From Symbiodinium natans (lineage: Eukaryota; Sar; Dinophyceae; Suessiales; Symbiodiniaceae), in contig CAJNDS010002514.1 in assembly GCA_905221605.1 (NCBI GenBank), positions 1 through 64,000 of the forward strand: 64,000 bases of DNA, written 5' to 3'. A program made the position numbers and the translations under genes. This document shows, piece by piece, positions 33,357 through 44,218 of the stretch (position 1 is its first letter; each line of letters begins with the position of its first letter). The notes under the pieces are model-generated. The model did no database searches and was not told the DNA's origin. It was given only the letters and a program-made list of their open reading frames with translations.

Positions 33357-34130
33357 CGAATCTACACCCACCAACGAGCCCCTTTTGGATTTTTTTTTGG
33401 GGATCTGTGGATTGCAGATCAGCTTCTGCTTCAAATGCGCTGAAGGTCTCTCTCAGCACATGTGGTGACCTGGGAAAGCAGCCTTCAACACACAGCCTTC
33501 AGGCAAAGGACAGGCAAGCACAAAACTACATCTGATCTGTTGCAGTGTTTCGCCCGCACACACTCTATCACCTGCTAACACATTGACACACTCGGCAAGC
33601 CGCAAAGAAACTGCGAATGCAACATTCTGGGGGTGTGGGGTCTCAACGCATCTGGAAATACAAACTTGGCAGGCACGTCTTCGAGGCACCCTTCGAAGAT
33701 ACTGCGACCAGCTGAAAAAGTGTTCGTTGGCCAGTGCGTTTTGGGATGTCCGCTGTGCCCCTTGTACACCCATGTTTCGCACACCCACGCACACAGAGTC
33801 CATGCAACTTCAGGGTCAGGCCAACTGTGTGTGTAGCGATTCGAAGATAGGGAGCATCGATGCTGATCCGGTGCACTAGGTTACCAGATACTCCTTTATC
33901 ATTTCAATGCCGCGGGACACAAAGGGCATCCCAGACTCCCCGCCAAACAGCAGCTTCTGCATGGCCACCAGCACGTCCATCTGGCAGCAATATGAAAAGC
34001 GGCTGGAGGAAGCACATGCCAAAGGGCAGCGATACACTGACAGACACTTCAACAAACATCCCCCCCCCCCCCCCCCCCCCCAAACGTGCTATGTAGGAGC
34101 AGCCCAAGACATTGTTCCTACATGGGCATT

Positions 34131-34223
34131 TCCCAAAAAGGGGTACCCCTTTTATACCCCAATAGAATAGAATCCCCTTAAAGGGACCCCCAAAAAGGGT
34201 GCCCCTATTTTCGGAAACCCCCA
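34131..34223 (+). repeat. Dispersed short repeat, copy 2 (MITE-like)
   Basis: Begins GGGCATTTCCCAAAAAGGGG, has the palindrome AAAAGGGGTACCCCTTTT, then CCCCAATAGAATAGAATCCC, GGGACCCCCAAAAAGGGTGC and CTATTTTCGGAAACCCCC. Internal GGG/CCC palindromes suggest a foldback element. The minus strand reads SENRGTLFGGPF-like peptides, which I recall from dinoflagellate predicted proteins and attribute to this repeat. Confidence 0.65.
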
Positions 34224-34224
34224 C

Positions 34225-34606
34225 ATGTCGCTCCTCGGATCCCTCTCCAGTCTCGCCCGTGCCGCCGCCGTGGCGTCGCAGAAGCTCGCTAAGCAACTGC
34301 AGAAGTTGAGGCATCGCCGCCTCGAACCGAGTCTGCCTGCACCAGCAAGCAGGAGCCGACATGCCCTGATTACCCTAACTGATCGGCTGCTGGCATGCAG
34401 CCAAGCCACAGTCTCGAAAAGTCCCTGACAGCATCCTCCATTTTAGCCGCAAGGATGCCCAGAGTTCTCTGGTCGCCAGACACCGCGCACCACAAGTCGG
34501 ACAGGCTGCGCTTGACGTCCTCCTCCACATCAAGCCTGGACCATTTTTGTCTACGTTGCACGGGAGTACCGTTTTGGATATCAGCTACAGATGCTTTCAA
34601 GCCCAC
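34225..34606 (-). CDS. Two-exon coding candidate (helical, unknown)
   Basis: Exon a is 34606-34430: acceptor CTCGCAG|GTGGGC and donor GATGCT|GTCAGG, 59 codons reading VGLKASVADIQNGTPVQRRQ, then KWSRLDVEEDVKRSLSDLWC and AVSGDQRTLGILAAKMEDA. Exon b is 34332-34225: acceptor AGGCAG|ACTCGG, reading TRFEAAMPQLLQLLSELLRR and ending at CAT|GTGGGG. Phase is 0 at the join and the 97-nt intron would skip the TAA at 34372. The donor of exon b coincides with the edge of a dispersed MITE-like repeat (34131-34223). If unspliced, exon a runs to the TAA instead. Function unknown. Confidence 0.3.
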
Positions 34607-37600
34607 CTGCGAGGTGATCCCAGCTTTGGGGAACCTCACTCGAGATAAGCCCAAGAGTGAATGATAGAAGATCAGGGACAAGGGTCGCGGAAGTTGCCGC
34701 AGATTTAAAGTGCAGCGCGGGGTTCTCAGCAACAAAACATGCTGCCAGTTGTTCCTCTTACAAGCGGTGCCGAGATGCTCTCCGCATGAGGGCTCTTTGG
34801 CTCTGTCTGCCCGATTGGAGCATCGGGTATTTGGACAAGCCTGCAGCGGCAAAGCGTGCGGCAAAGCTTATGGCACTGCGTGCAAAGAAGCCCCGGTAGC
34901 CAAATGCCGTGGCATCTGGTCATCTATTCGGAGCTGAAACAAACCTCGTTACCATCCTTGTCGTTTTGCAGCGTTTGCACACACAAACACCCATAGACCA
35001 ACAAGAAGAAGCTTTGGGCGGACAAGAAAGGCAATGGCCATTGTCGTGGATTGAGGCTTCATGGCGGGGCGCGCAACTTTAAACCACAGTAGACGGTTCA
35101 GACCTTGAAACCACAAAAGATGGTTGTCTAATTTGCACAACCCCACTCCACCCAGCGGCTGTTCAAGCACGCCGACTCGATTGCGCAGCCGATGGACTTC
35201 TTCACCTGATCACTGTCTGAACTCTCAGCTTCTAGCCAACCCGGTCAACGCTGCAAGTCGTTTTTAACCTGGTAGGTGCACCTGGTTACATTGGTTATTA
35301 AGAACCCCTTGGCCTGGGAGCACTGCCAGCGCTCATTGACTCACAAGTAACAAACACATAGCCCCTGCACACTCCTTGCACCCTTGTACAGCTGTCCAGA
35401 TCTGAAGCAAGACCAGGACACGCAGTGACAGCACCTGGCTGATGCTCGCCGGGCTGGGGCCAGCCAGGTTGCCCGTCAGGTTGCCCATGGGAGGCGAAGC
35501 CCCTGCCGTGTGCAGGGCAGCGTCAAGCTGCAGATGGATTCTGTTTCCCCACAGAGATTGCAACTGCCGCAAGTGGCCCAGCCACAAGAGCCAAACATTA
35601 ACCTGCCCGTGGCCCCAGAGTTTGAGGGCAGCACCTGAGAATACTGGGCGCGAGGTTTCGAGCAAAGCAACGCGCCTTGGCTGCGCACATGCGCGTCTTT
35701 GGAAACTTTGCTGTGCGTGGCCATGCAGGTCACACGTGGGAAAGAGGACAGATGCAGTGGAATCCCCGAAAACTACATCCTCTAGTTGCTTCCCAGCCGC
35801 TCCTCTAAACACGCACCCTCGAGGGCTGCCACACGACCCAGCAACGCTGCGTCTTCGAGGGCAGAAAGGCGGGCTGCCAAGTTGGAGGTACCTTATTCAA
35901 GTACTGCCACACAACCTGCCACATGCCTGGAACAGTACAGTGATCACAGTGGCACAACAGTGTGCTCTCCAGGGCTTTCCCTGGAGCCTTCACGAAGCCA
36001 ATCGGCTTATCTCAAGGTTCGACAACTTTTCCATCGACTCTGTCGGGATGGCCTCATCGGCCTTGCCAGCTTATCAGCTTAGCCATTCTTGGCTACTCAG
36101 CTACTCACCCATACGACCCCGGGCTCCTAAACTGGTAGCACTGAAAGGATCACTCTCCATGCCACCCCTGATCTTTGGCGCATTGTCCGTTGCTCTTGTG
36201 CTTGTGTGCCCCTTGGGCTCACTACTTTCACAGCTTGTCGCCGTGCCTGGGAGGAGACCTCCGAGATGCTGCTGCGCAAAGAATTGCGCTTCTGGCTCGC
36301 GGGCGGCATGAGGTCTGCAGGGGACGGGGAATGAGCATGGATAGGTTTCAGAGCAAGCTCATGCATACCCTGTGCATATCCAGTGCAAGAATCACCCTGC
36401 CATATTCCCATGCTCCTTCAGCACCTCGCACCAACGCAGTTCGCGTGTCCAACCCTGTGACCCCCAGCCTTGGACAATGTCTGTCACCTGGTGTTTCATC
36501 CAAGACCTCGGACATTAGCACTACTCAGAAAGCTCACTGAAGCCATCTGGCACTTCAAAAGCAGATGTTGCCCTAGTGGCTGCTGAACTCCCAACCCGCC
36601 ATCGCCGCGAAGGGGACACGAGGGACTGAGAACTGGCAAGGTGGCCAGGGCGCAGGAGTTCGGGACCGCTCAGCTCGTCCTGCACTGCGGCCTCCGACTG
36701 GTCCGTGATCGCCCGTATCCTTGGAAGAAGATAGATTTTGAGAAGGGGTGCAGGGCAAGTGTTCCGCAAGATGCTTTTTTGAGAGGGCCATGCGCTGAAA
36801 AACTACGGAAACACAAGACCGTTTCTGTTCTTTCTTCGGAAACAATTCAGGCAATCATGCAGACAAACACGAACTGGAACACACCAAACATGCAAAAACA
36901 CCCCCCCCCCCGCCCGCTAGCGGTTCCAACTGCACGTGCACGCTCCCCCGGCAGGTACTGCCAGCACAGGATCACAGCACGAATAGCCGAGTCCACATGT
37001 TTTCATGTGGTATTGGCAGAAATGCCTTCACGGAATGTGGAAATACATGATGTCAGCAGCTTCGAAAATTCTTAAACTTTGTATTGGCATCAGAACATAC
37101 GTATGAAGCGAAGAGATGGGGGAGGGAGGTGGGGGACAACACAACCCCTAATGCAACCAACCGAAACCTCACTGCCTTCTCCCTTCTTCTTCTTCTCCTT
37201 CTCCTTCTTATTCTGCTTCTTCTTCTCTCTCTAAACTCTCTAAACTCTCTTCCTTCCTTCCTTCCTTCCTTCCTTCCTTCCTTCCTTCCTGTGCAAGTAG
37301 TCTCCAAGGGGGCCGCCCCGAAGGGCGTGCTCAATCCGACCTAAACCCAAGTCTGGTCTGATGTTTGGTCCAACCAACCCACAACCACAGCCCGCACCGC
37401 AGGAGGGGAGACCCTGGAAAAAGGGGCGGACAGAGGTTTACAAGAGGGCTCGAGGAAGGAACACGCAAGGAAAGCATACTTATCTTGAGGAAAGCATACT
37501 TATCTTTGTAACGTTCTTCGCCGGGCATCTGCTTCTTCAGCCACGCGCCCAAAGTGTCGCCTGGGACAGCGACATTCAAAGTTGTGGATTGCGGCTTGGC

Positions 37601-37935
37601 CAACCCAAAATCGAACTCATGCAAAGCACACCTGAGAAGGACTTCGGGATTCGCAAGGCGTGGGAGACTTGAAACCCCGTTTGGTCATGGTGCCCTCTGC
37701 TGGGGCAGCTTCTGGCACTCTTTCCTCCGGATCTGCATACACCTCCTCGAGAGACATGGCCATCAATGTAAAGTGGCTTCCGGGCGTCCGGGACGGGTAG
37801 GCCCTAATTTTTTAACATATTTGCTCCTGCTAAATAAAATATAAGGAATATATAAGGTGCACTTCCTCCTCCGCATGCTGCACGGGAGGAGGGGGATTGT
37901 CTTCCAAAGCAGTTTGCCGTGCGAGCACATTCCTG
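34607..37935. other. No confident gene
   Basis: A 289-codon frame on plus (35442-36311) looks like chance. The minus strand has a weak exon-like piece at 35333-35500 ending QVLSLRVLVLLQIWTAVQGC, without splice support. A 17-bp direct repeat, gaaagcatacttatctt, sits at 37471-37505. Confidence 0.4.
37174..37290 (+). repeat. Polypyrimidine tract with (TTCC)n microsatellite
   Basis: CTT/TCC-rich from 37174, then about ten TTCC units at 37250-37290. The pyrimidine/purine asymmetry could form triplex DNA. A shorter polypyrimidine stretch lies at 5757-5815. Confidence 0.9.
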
Positions 37936-38319
37936 TCAGGGCAGGATAGAGCTAGCTGGCTTCGTCGTGCATGCTGCGCCTTTTGCCGTCCCGCGTGGCC
38001 TAAGCATCATTTCCATGGATGTCAGCTTGTTCTCAACTGGGGTGACCTTGCTTTCCACACGCTCGGCAACGAGCTGGTCGACACGCTGGCTCATGTTCTT
38101 ATTCGCGTTCTTGAGCAGCTCTTGAATCTCAACCTTCAGTCCTCGCATGTCTCCGGACAGGTCAGCTTCCAGATGGTCGAACTTGCCCTCGATCCACTTC
38201 GCCATGTCACTCTGGGAGGAAAACCGACCTTCACCCCAACTCTGAACGACCTTGGGGATCACGGCAGCCACGGCTGGGTCCAGCCTGCTACCATCCTTAA
38301 TTGCACGAAGGCTGTGCAT
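37936..38319 (-). CDS. Coiled-coil ORF/exon, 127 codons, unknown function
   Basis: ATG at 38319; residues 13-85 read as structured and helical: RLDPAVAAVIPKVVQSWGEG, MAKWIEGKFDHLEADLSGDM, then VEIQELLKNANKNMSQRVDQ. The amphipathic repeat suggests a coiled coil. The last ~20 residues (RPRGTAKGAACTTKPASSILP) look non-coding, so the exon may end near MEMML. It lies just downstream of the similar coiled-coil exon at 38435-38592, and the two may be exons of one gene. An acceptor at GTAGCAG|GCTGG inside the first codons is also possible, in which case the ATG is not the start. Confidence 0.4.
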   Translation of the reverse strand: MHSLRAIKDGSRLDPAVAAVIPKVVQSWGEGRFSSQSDMAKWIEGKFDHLEADLSGDMRGLKVEIQELLKNANKNMSQRVDQLVAERVESKVTPVENKLTSMEMMLRPRGTAKGAACTTKPASSILP

Positions 38320-38434
38320 TGAGGGGCCACAAGGCCATGCCTGCGCCTACTCGGCCGACATCGAACCCTTCTGTGCCTTATGACACAATCTTCTTCGGGG
38401 AGTCTGAAACCTCGCGCTGTTTCTTAGTGCTGTT

Positions 38435-38592
38435 TTACGGCATTTCCACATCTTGGGTCCAAGCTTCGTTCGCGAGCCGATATTCCAAATCTTCCACATG
38501 GCGGTGGAACTCATCCATGGACTTGCCGAGGCGCTTGTCCATGCTTTTCAGCCTCTCTTCCATAATTCGGAGCCGCTCATCCAGAGTATCAC
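38435..38592 (-). CDS. Coiled-coil exon candidate
   Basis: The acceptor is ACATTCAG|GTGATAC (exon from 38592). The frame reads DTLDERLRIMEERLKSMDKR, then LGKSMDEFHRHVEDLEYRLA, then NEAWTQDVEMP and a TAA at 38437-38435. Leu, Ile and Met recur at heptad spacing, so a coiled coil is likely. If a donor at CAAGAT|GTGGAA is used, the TAA is skipped and the chain continues, possibly into the coiled-coil ORF at 37936-38319 on the same strand. No family is recognised. Confidence 0.4.
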
Positions 38593-38997
38593 CTGAATGT
38601 AGGTACATGTGCCGAGCAAAACTATACCAGACGACGACTCGCGCACTGCGAGTGCAGATTCATTCGCCGAGGCGCCAATCACTGTGATCTTACGCGTTAT
38701 GCCCGCCATCTCCTGCCAGCCACACGACTACAAAATGACCCTCACCGAAAGTTGCCAGCCACGGCCTGATCTGTAATCCGATCACATCATGGCTTCGGGG
38801 CCAGTCGTTTGATCTAGCCGCTTGAACTTGTGCATTCTGCAAATTTTCTTTCCTGTATGCAGAGATGAATTCAACCCTGTGCGGAGCCAAGAAAGCATGT
38901 GGCCTCGTGCAATGACTCTCGGACAGCTTTTGCAGCCGAGCTCACCGCCACAGCCTCTGCCTCCAAGCGAAATGGTGCGTGGCATGCCCCTATTCTT

Positions 38998-39022
38998 TTA
39001 AGGGTTTAGGGTTTAGGGTTTT
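38998..39022 (+). repeat. Interstitial telomere-type array
   Basis: Three TTTAGGG units followed by an eight-T run. Confidence 0.9.
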
Positions 39023-39426
39023 TTTTGCCACCCGACTGGCCAAAGCAATGCGGGGTAGAAAGTTGGAGAAAAAACGCACCCTGCAGCTATGAGGCAGCAT
39101 GCATTGGGGCTAACACCTTACAGGTATTCAGGGTAGGAAATTGTTGGGTCGGGTCCATGCAGGGGAGATCAGCGTCATCATGACACAGTCCACCAGACGC
39201 GAACCCTCGAAACAAACCCACAAGAGGACTTGGGACCTCCCCCGTGAGGAGCCGATGGTTAGTAGGCCTTCCACCCATGGGAAGTCTAAGGCGGTCAGGT
39301 CTTTAGCCCTCCCCCCAAAAGAGCATGCGGTAGAATCCCCGATTGTACGCCAGTGGTCATACAGCAGAGTACAATACACGTCAGGGCTGATTTCCACAAA
39401 CTACTTTAAGACCTCGCTGCGTACTC

Positions 39427-39453
39427 AGGGTTTAGGGTTTAGGGTTTAGGGTT
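39427..39453 (+). repeat. Interstitial telomere-type array
   Basis: Nearly four perfect TTTAGGG units. Confidence 0.92.
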
Positions 39454-40680
39454 GACAAAAACAGCCTTAAGCAAGCGTAAGACAAGCCTCAGATCACTTA
39501 TCACCAGTGATGGAACCCAAGCCGAGGAGCTTTTTGCAGAAGCTCCCCATATTCCTTTTGCTGGATGGCGCGTGCCGCAGCTTCCAGCTCACGCCGAACA
39601 CTGTCGATGTTCATGTCCAGCAAGTTTCTCGAAGCTTTGTGCTTTTGCTCCACCTGTGCCTTAGGAGCTGAAAGATGTTGACATAGTCTACCACTTGCTT
39701 AAGAACACCGAAAAAATAAGAATTATTCTTCCTTAAGGGTAATATAGGGATCTTTGTTTTAGTTTTTTGGGGGTTCTTAAGCAAATAGCAGTAGTGCGTT
39801 AAGTCTTGCGCGTGTTTCATACGTGCCGCGGTCTACGTTCTACATAGGCACAAAAAACAGAAAAAGCGACTGCCTGGCCTGGAACGCCGTCAAGGCTTCT
39901 TCCAGGAAATCTAGACGAGCATCGAATCCTTAGCTCGCAAGTGCCGGGTTTAAAGATCGGAAGGAAAGGCTTCTCGGAAAAACTTTCACAGAAGCATCCT
40001 GTGCTGGCCTCTTTTTGACCTGCTTTGTCAGGGGCTGTGCAAAAGTGGTGGTCTGCAAACATGGCTTGACTGTCCTGAGATAGGAAATCCTGTCGAACAA
40101 TTTGTTCAGACTGAACTTCTAGGAGTCAGGGTCTATCCATGTGCGGAGTTGCACGAGGCAGCAATGAGCAAATTCGATACGTGTCACGAGGAGTGACACT
40201 CTGTAGCGGCCTATGCCCCAACTCACCCCAACGACGATGAGAACGGCGATGTCGTGCAACAAACAATCGATGGGTGCCTTTCTCTACACAGCTGGGGCAG
40301 AGGACGTAGGAGGCTGTCGCACAGTTCGCGCGAAGCCACAACTCGTCGCGAGAGCTCAACAAGAGGAGTACTGGCTCCTGAGCCTCTGGTAGAGCCTGCC
40401 GAAGAGGCAGAAACCTCAATGTTGAACGCCCCCGGAGTACAAAAAGACCAAGTAGTCTGGTCATGGAGAGCTGTACAGGAAATCATCTTGGGGTTGCTTT
40501 CCGGAAATGCTGTGCATGGTGGCCGCATGCCCAAACCAGAATCATTTGCCAGACACATGCTTTTGCTTCCTGCACCTTCTCAAACATTAAACCATGCACT
40601 GTGCCTAAGAACCGTTCCAATCCAGCCAATCAGGAAAGCGGTGCGATTTGGCCACCTCAAAGTGAGACTCGGTTTGCTTA
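39454..40680. other. No confident gene; one exon-like piece
   Basis: The minus strand at 40126-40464 reads ELWLRANCATASYVLCPSCV, then GTHRLFVARHRRSHRRWGEL and SVTPRDTYRICSLLPR. It is Arg-rich with a Cys pair and reads like a fragment of a protein, but has no start or clear splice sites. Confidence 0.35.
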
Positions 40681-42768
40681 TCAGCCTGTTAGGACTGAAG
40701 CCTGTGCCAAAGCAGCTGGCAAATCTGTCTTGGCGTACTCATCGAATGCCAGCCGTGGTTCGCGGTCAACTGTGACCAAGCCCCACCATTCTTCGTTGAA
40801 GGTCTTGTCCGGGTAGGGGCCACCACCCGGTGCAATTCCTCCAGTGTCATGGACCTGAGTGCTGCCGCTACCGTCCTTCCACCACTCGTCCGCAAACTCG
40901 AAAATGAAGCCCCCAATGCAAGCGCCACGTTCCAGTACTGAGGACTCACTTAGGATCTCCTCAGTGAGCTCGCGTGTTGCCTTCGCCTGGGCCTCACGAT
41001 CCTCTCGGTTGACCAGGGCATTGAATGCATCGGCACCATACTCCCCCAAGTACATGGGTTTGTCCGAGACTTTTTCGTACTGATCGAACATGTTGCCGAA
41101 ACTGATGCCCCGATATGTGTTGATACCCCAAACATCAATCTCATCCCGCAGCAGTTGATTGGCCTCATCGAGCTTGTCGACCACTTCCCCATAGATCGTT
41201 GAGATCGGGTGAGCCGTGTCGAGGCTTCTTACAATTTGAGAAACCTCTCGGATACGAGCAATGCAGTCACGGAAGCTCATGCCCACGTAGAGACCATTGT
41301 AGTTCCACTCGTTCCCGATGCTCCACATGAGGATGGACGGATGATCTTTCGTGGCCCTTACTGCATCTGCAGCTGACTGCGCCGATGATCCCCCGTAATT
41401 GTAAACACTGTTCACAACCCAAATGCCTTTGCTCCAGAGAGTATCCAGCACCTTCATGTCGGTGATCGGCTCATAGGTTCTGACTGCGTTGATGCCCATG
41501 CGCTGCATTAGAGCGGCGTCCTGCTCGACAAAGCCACTGAAATCCAGATCACGGGGGTAGGAGCCTCCCTTCGGCACAGGGTTCCATGCAACTCCCTTGA
41601 TGTGCAGCGGCTTTCCCTCAACCAGCAGCTGTCGTCCAACAACTTGAATCCTTCTGTTCGGAGATGGTGTCGGAGGAGCGGTGGTAGGTGGAGGGACTGG
41701 GCAAGAAGCAGGTGCATCTGGCAACACACACTTGCACAGCATGTCTGATGTCCCCGTGATGGCTTGATTGCACGGCTGCGTGTACTGCACCTCACAATCT
41801 TCCGACTTCTCCTCTGCTGCCGCAACGCACACGTGCCCAAAGCTCTCGCAATATTTGTCACAGCGGCCGTTGTATGGAGCCGTTAGCACCAGGGCCATGC
41901 AATCGGTGCACGTGATGCCGTTGTCCACATCCGGCCAACTTGTGAAAGCGTTGCAGCACGCATTCTCAATGAGAGAGGTCGATGATGTGGATGGGACAGT
42001 TGTCGTGGAAGTTGTGGTAGATGGAAGGGCTGGGCAAGAAGCAGGTGCATCTGGCAACACACATTTGCACAGCATGTCTGATGTCCCCGTGATGGCTTGA
42101 TTGCACGGCTGCGTGTACTGCACCTCGCAATCTTCCGACTTCTCCTCTGCCGCCGCAACACACACGTGCCCAAAGCTCTCGCAATATTTGTCACAGCGGC
42201 CATTGTATGGAGCCGTTAGCACCAAAGCCATGCAATCGGTGCACGTGATGCCGTTGTCCACATCCGGCCAACTTGTGAATGCACTGCAGCACTTTGGGGT
42301 AGGGGCAGGACAAGAAGCAGGTGCATCTGGCAACACACATTTGCACAGCATGTCTGATGTCCCCGTGATGGCTTGATTGCACGGCTGCGTGTACTGCATC
42401 TCGCAATCCTCCGACTTCTCCTCTGCTGCCGCAACACACACGTGCCCAAAGCTCTCGCAATACTTGTCACAGCGGCCGTTGTATGGAGCCGTTAGCACCA
42501 AAGCCATGCAATCGGTGCACGTGATGCCGTTGTCCACATCCGGCCAACTTGTGAAAGCGTTGCAGCATCCCATATTGCTGGCCGTGTGTAGGGTGGCATC
42601 CTCAGAAGCTCGACTTGCATGCAATGCTACAGCATCTTTGACCTGAAGCCATGATGGCCCTCTTTGGCGACATCGTGGTCCCTGCGAAGAGCAGCTATCC
42701 TCGGGAGATGAATTTGCCGTGATGGCATTCAGCACCGCGGATAGGCACAGTAATCCAGGAAATTGCAT
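40681..42768 (-). CDS. Secreted glycoside hydrolase (GH2-type TIM barrel) with three Cys-rich modules
   Basis: A 695-residue intronless ORF starting at ATG 42768. Residues 1-19 look like a signal peptide (MQFPGLLCLSAVLNAITA). Three almost identical ~86-residue modules follow (about 68-153, 160-245, 271-357). Each begins CC or CCNAFTSWPDVDNG, ends LCKCVLPDAPASCP and contains about twelve Cys, suggesting disulphide-bonded binding modules. A Thr/Ser linker (249-266) and a Pro/Thr linker (358-370) separate domains, as in secreted carbohydrate-active enzymes. Residues about 373-685 form the catalytic part: KGVAWNP, then WSIGNEWNYNG with the probable acid/base Glu487, and PMYLGEYGADAF with the probable nucleophile Glu576. 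These match the glycoside hydrolase family 2 TIM-barrel pattern, but the flanking GH2 beta-sandwich domains are absent. Substrate cannot be told; cell-wall or mucilage beta-glycan is an inference. GH5-like clan A enzymes are the alternative. The lack of introns could mean retroposition. Confidence 0.85.
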   Translation of the reverse strand: MQFPGLLCLSAVLNAITANSSPEDSCSSQGPRCRQRGPSWLQVKDAVALHASRASEDATLHTASNMGCCNAFTSWPDVDNGITCTDCMALVLTAPYNGRCDKYCESFGHVCVAAAEEKSEDCEMQYTQPCNQAITGTSDMLCKCVLPDAPASCPAPTPKCCSAFTSWPDVDNGITCTDCMALVLTAPYNGRCDKYCESFGHVCVAAAEEKSEDCEVQYTQPCNQAITGTSDMLCKCVLPDAPASCPALPSTTTSTTTVPSTSSTSLIENACCNAFTSWPDVDNGITCTDCMALVLTAPYNGRCDKYCESFGHVCVAAAEEKSEDCEVQYTQPCNQAITGTSDMLCKCVLPDAPASCPVPPPTTAPPTPSPNRRIQVVGRQLLVEGKPLHIKGVAWNPVPKGGSYPRDLDFSGFVEQDAALMQRMGINAVRTYEPITDMKVLDTLWSKGIWVVNSVYNYGGSSAQSAADAVRATKDHPSILMWSIGNEWNYNGLYVGMSFRDCIARIREVSQIVRSLDTAHPISTIYGEVVDKLDEANQLLRDEIDVWGINTYRGISFGNMFDQYEKVSDKPMYLGEYGADAFNALVNREDREAQAKATRELTEEILSESSVLERGACIGGFIFEFADEWWKDGSGSTQVHDTGGIAPGGGPYPDKTFNEEWWGLVTVDREPRLAFDEYAKTDLPAALAQASVLTG
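41698..42567 (-). repeat. Three tandem coding repeats of a Cys-rich module
   Basis: Copies at 42310-42567, 42034-42291 and 41698-41958, within the glycoside hydrolase gene. They are nearly identical at DNA level, including third codon positions, with only scattered changes (for example CEM versus CEV). Copies 1 and 2 are joined by a very short linker, while copies 2 and 3 are separated by a Thr/Ser-rich one. Recent duplication or gene conversion is implied. Confidence 0.9.
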
Positions 42769-43627
42769 GGCTGAGGCACAGCGAGACCCTTTTTTGCAAA
42801 CCGCCTGTGGATCTTGAGATCTTTATGGCCTGCGGTCATTACATCATTGCAGAAAACGGCCTGATCGACCTGTGAGCTTGGATGGTCAAGCAGGCTGAGT
42901 GATGCATACGACTGCTCAGCCTTGCACCTTAGTCCCTCGGGGCTCCAGTGAACACTCACTGCCTTAGCCTGCACATGCTGGGTGCTTCAGAGCTACGTGC
43001 TGCGATATCCGGCCCTGTCCAAGACAGGTTTCAAAACTGAGTAATGCAAGCAACATGACGCAACGTGATGATGTTGTTACATTTGTAGTAGTGCAGTCAA
43101 CTTCTGGAATTGGCCTCCTGGCGCTCTTCGCGAGGTCTCTTCCCTATGAGTCTTGACGAAGGCCATGGCCCACAGGATTGCGCAAGCAGGTCCGTGGCAA
43201 AAAGGTGTGCGGTCGGGTTGTCAATTTTGTCGGTCTTGCATGCTGCCGTGTGCAGATTAGTTGGGTATGTGGGGCTCGGGCTGTGCGTTTCTACAGTATC
43301 TATCATGCTGCGCCGATGCGCTTGGCCTGTTGAAGCTAATTGCTGTGGCCCAGGGAAGCGCACGTGCAACATGGGCAACTTGCCACACAATGGGCGTGCT
43401 ATCCGACAGCAGATTCATAAAAGTCAATCTTCCCCCAAAAAAATGGGGAAAGACAAAACGTCACGAAATTGCCAAAGTGCTTCTGGCGAAGTGATAAACT
43501 GTTTCATCTCCAGAAGAAAACCGAAGCAAGAAGATGAGCCACGCCAAGCCTAGAGAAGCTCAAACGGTCAGAGTAAGCTTGGCCAAGGCCTTCCTGGAAG
43601 AAGTGGTCCCAAAGGGTTGCCTGGACA

Positions 43628-43653
43628 AGGGTTAAGGGTTGAGGGTTTAGGGT
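43628..43653 (+). repeat. Interstitial telomere-type array
   Basis: AAGGGTTAAGGGTTGAGGGTTTAGGG: diverged units. Confidence 0.8.
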
Positions 43654-44154
43654 GAATTGAAAGGCTTGCCAGAGCATGTGGAGGCATCGCCGAAAGAGGT
43701 GCGATGGTGCTGCGCAGGGTTCATGAGCTTCGGGCCAGGGGTGCCAACGGCACACTTCCAGCGAACAGGGTCAACCTACAGCACTGGCGTCAGCACCATT
43801 GACGGTAGCACTCATCCATCCTAGACCGTGTGCTGCAACATCACACGGGGGCCGGGCAGCCACTCCGTAAACAGGAGGCCTGGATGCAACTTCAAGCTTT
43901 CCAAAAGCAAATCCGGGCATCATTGCTGCTTGTGGCTGTGACGATTACCGTGCACCAAGACTGCTTTGTTAGTCCAAGATATGCAGCAATCCCTAGATTT
44001 CAAAGGCGGCAGGCACTCAACTGACCCCTGGGTGCCCAGCTCAGGGAGTTTTGCATGTGTTCCGCAAGATGAGCCGACAGGTCAGGCCTGAGGCCATGGG
44101 CTCCCATGTGCAGCGATGGGCGGCAACTCAGGAACCCGAAATGGCACTTGTGGA

Positions 44155-44218
44155 GGTTTAGGGTTTAGGGTTCTAGGGTTTAGGGTTCTAGGGTTTAGGG
44201 TTCTAGGGTTTAGGGTTC
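44155..44218 (+). repeat. Telomere-type array with a 16-bp higher-order unit
   Basis: Two plain TTTAGGG units, then three copies of a 16-bp unit made of TTCTAGGG plus TTTAGGGT. The compound unit has been amplified as a block. Confidence 0.9.

Noticed and set aside
35442-36311. 289-codon plus-strand ORF
   Set aside because: Arg/Pro/Cys-rich chance frame; the opposite strand reads slightly better but is also unsupported.
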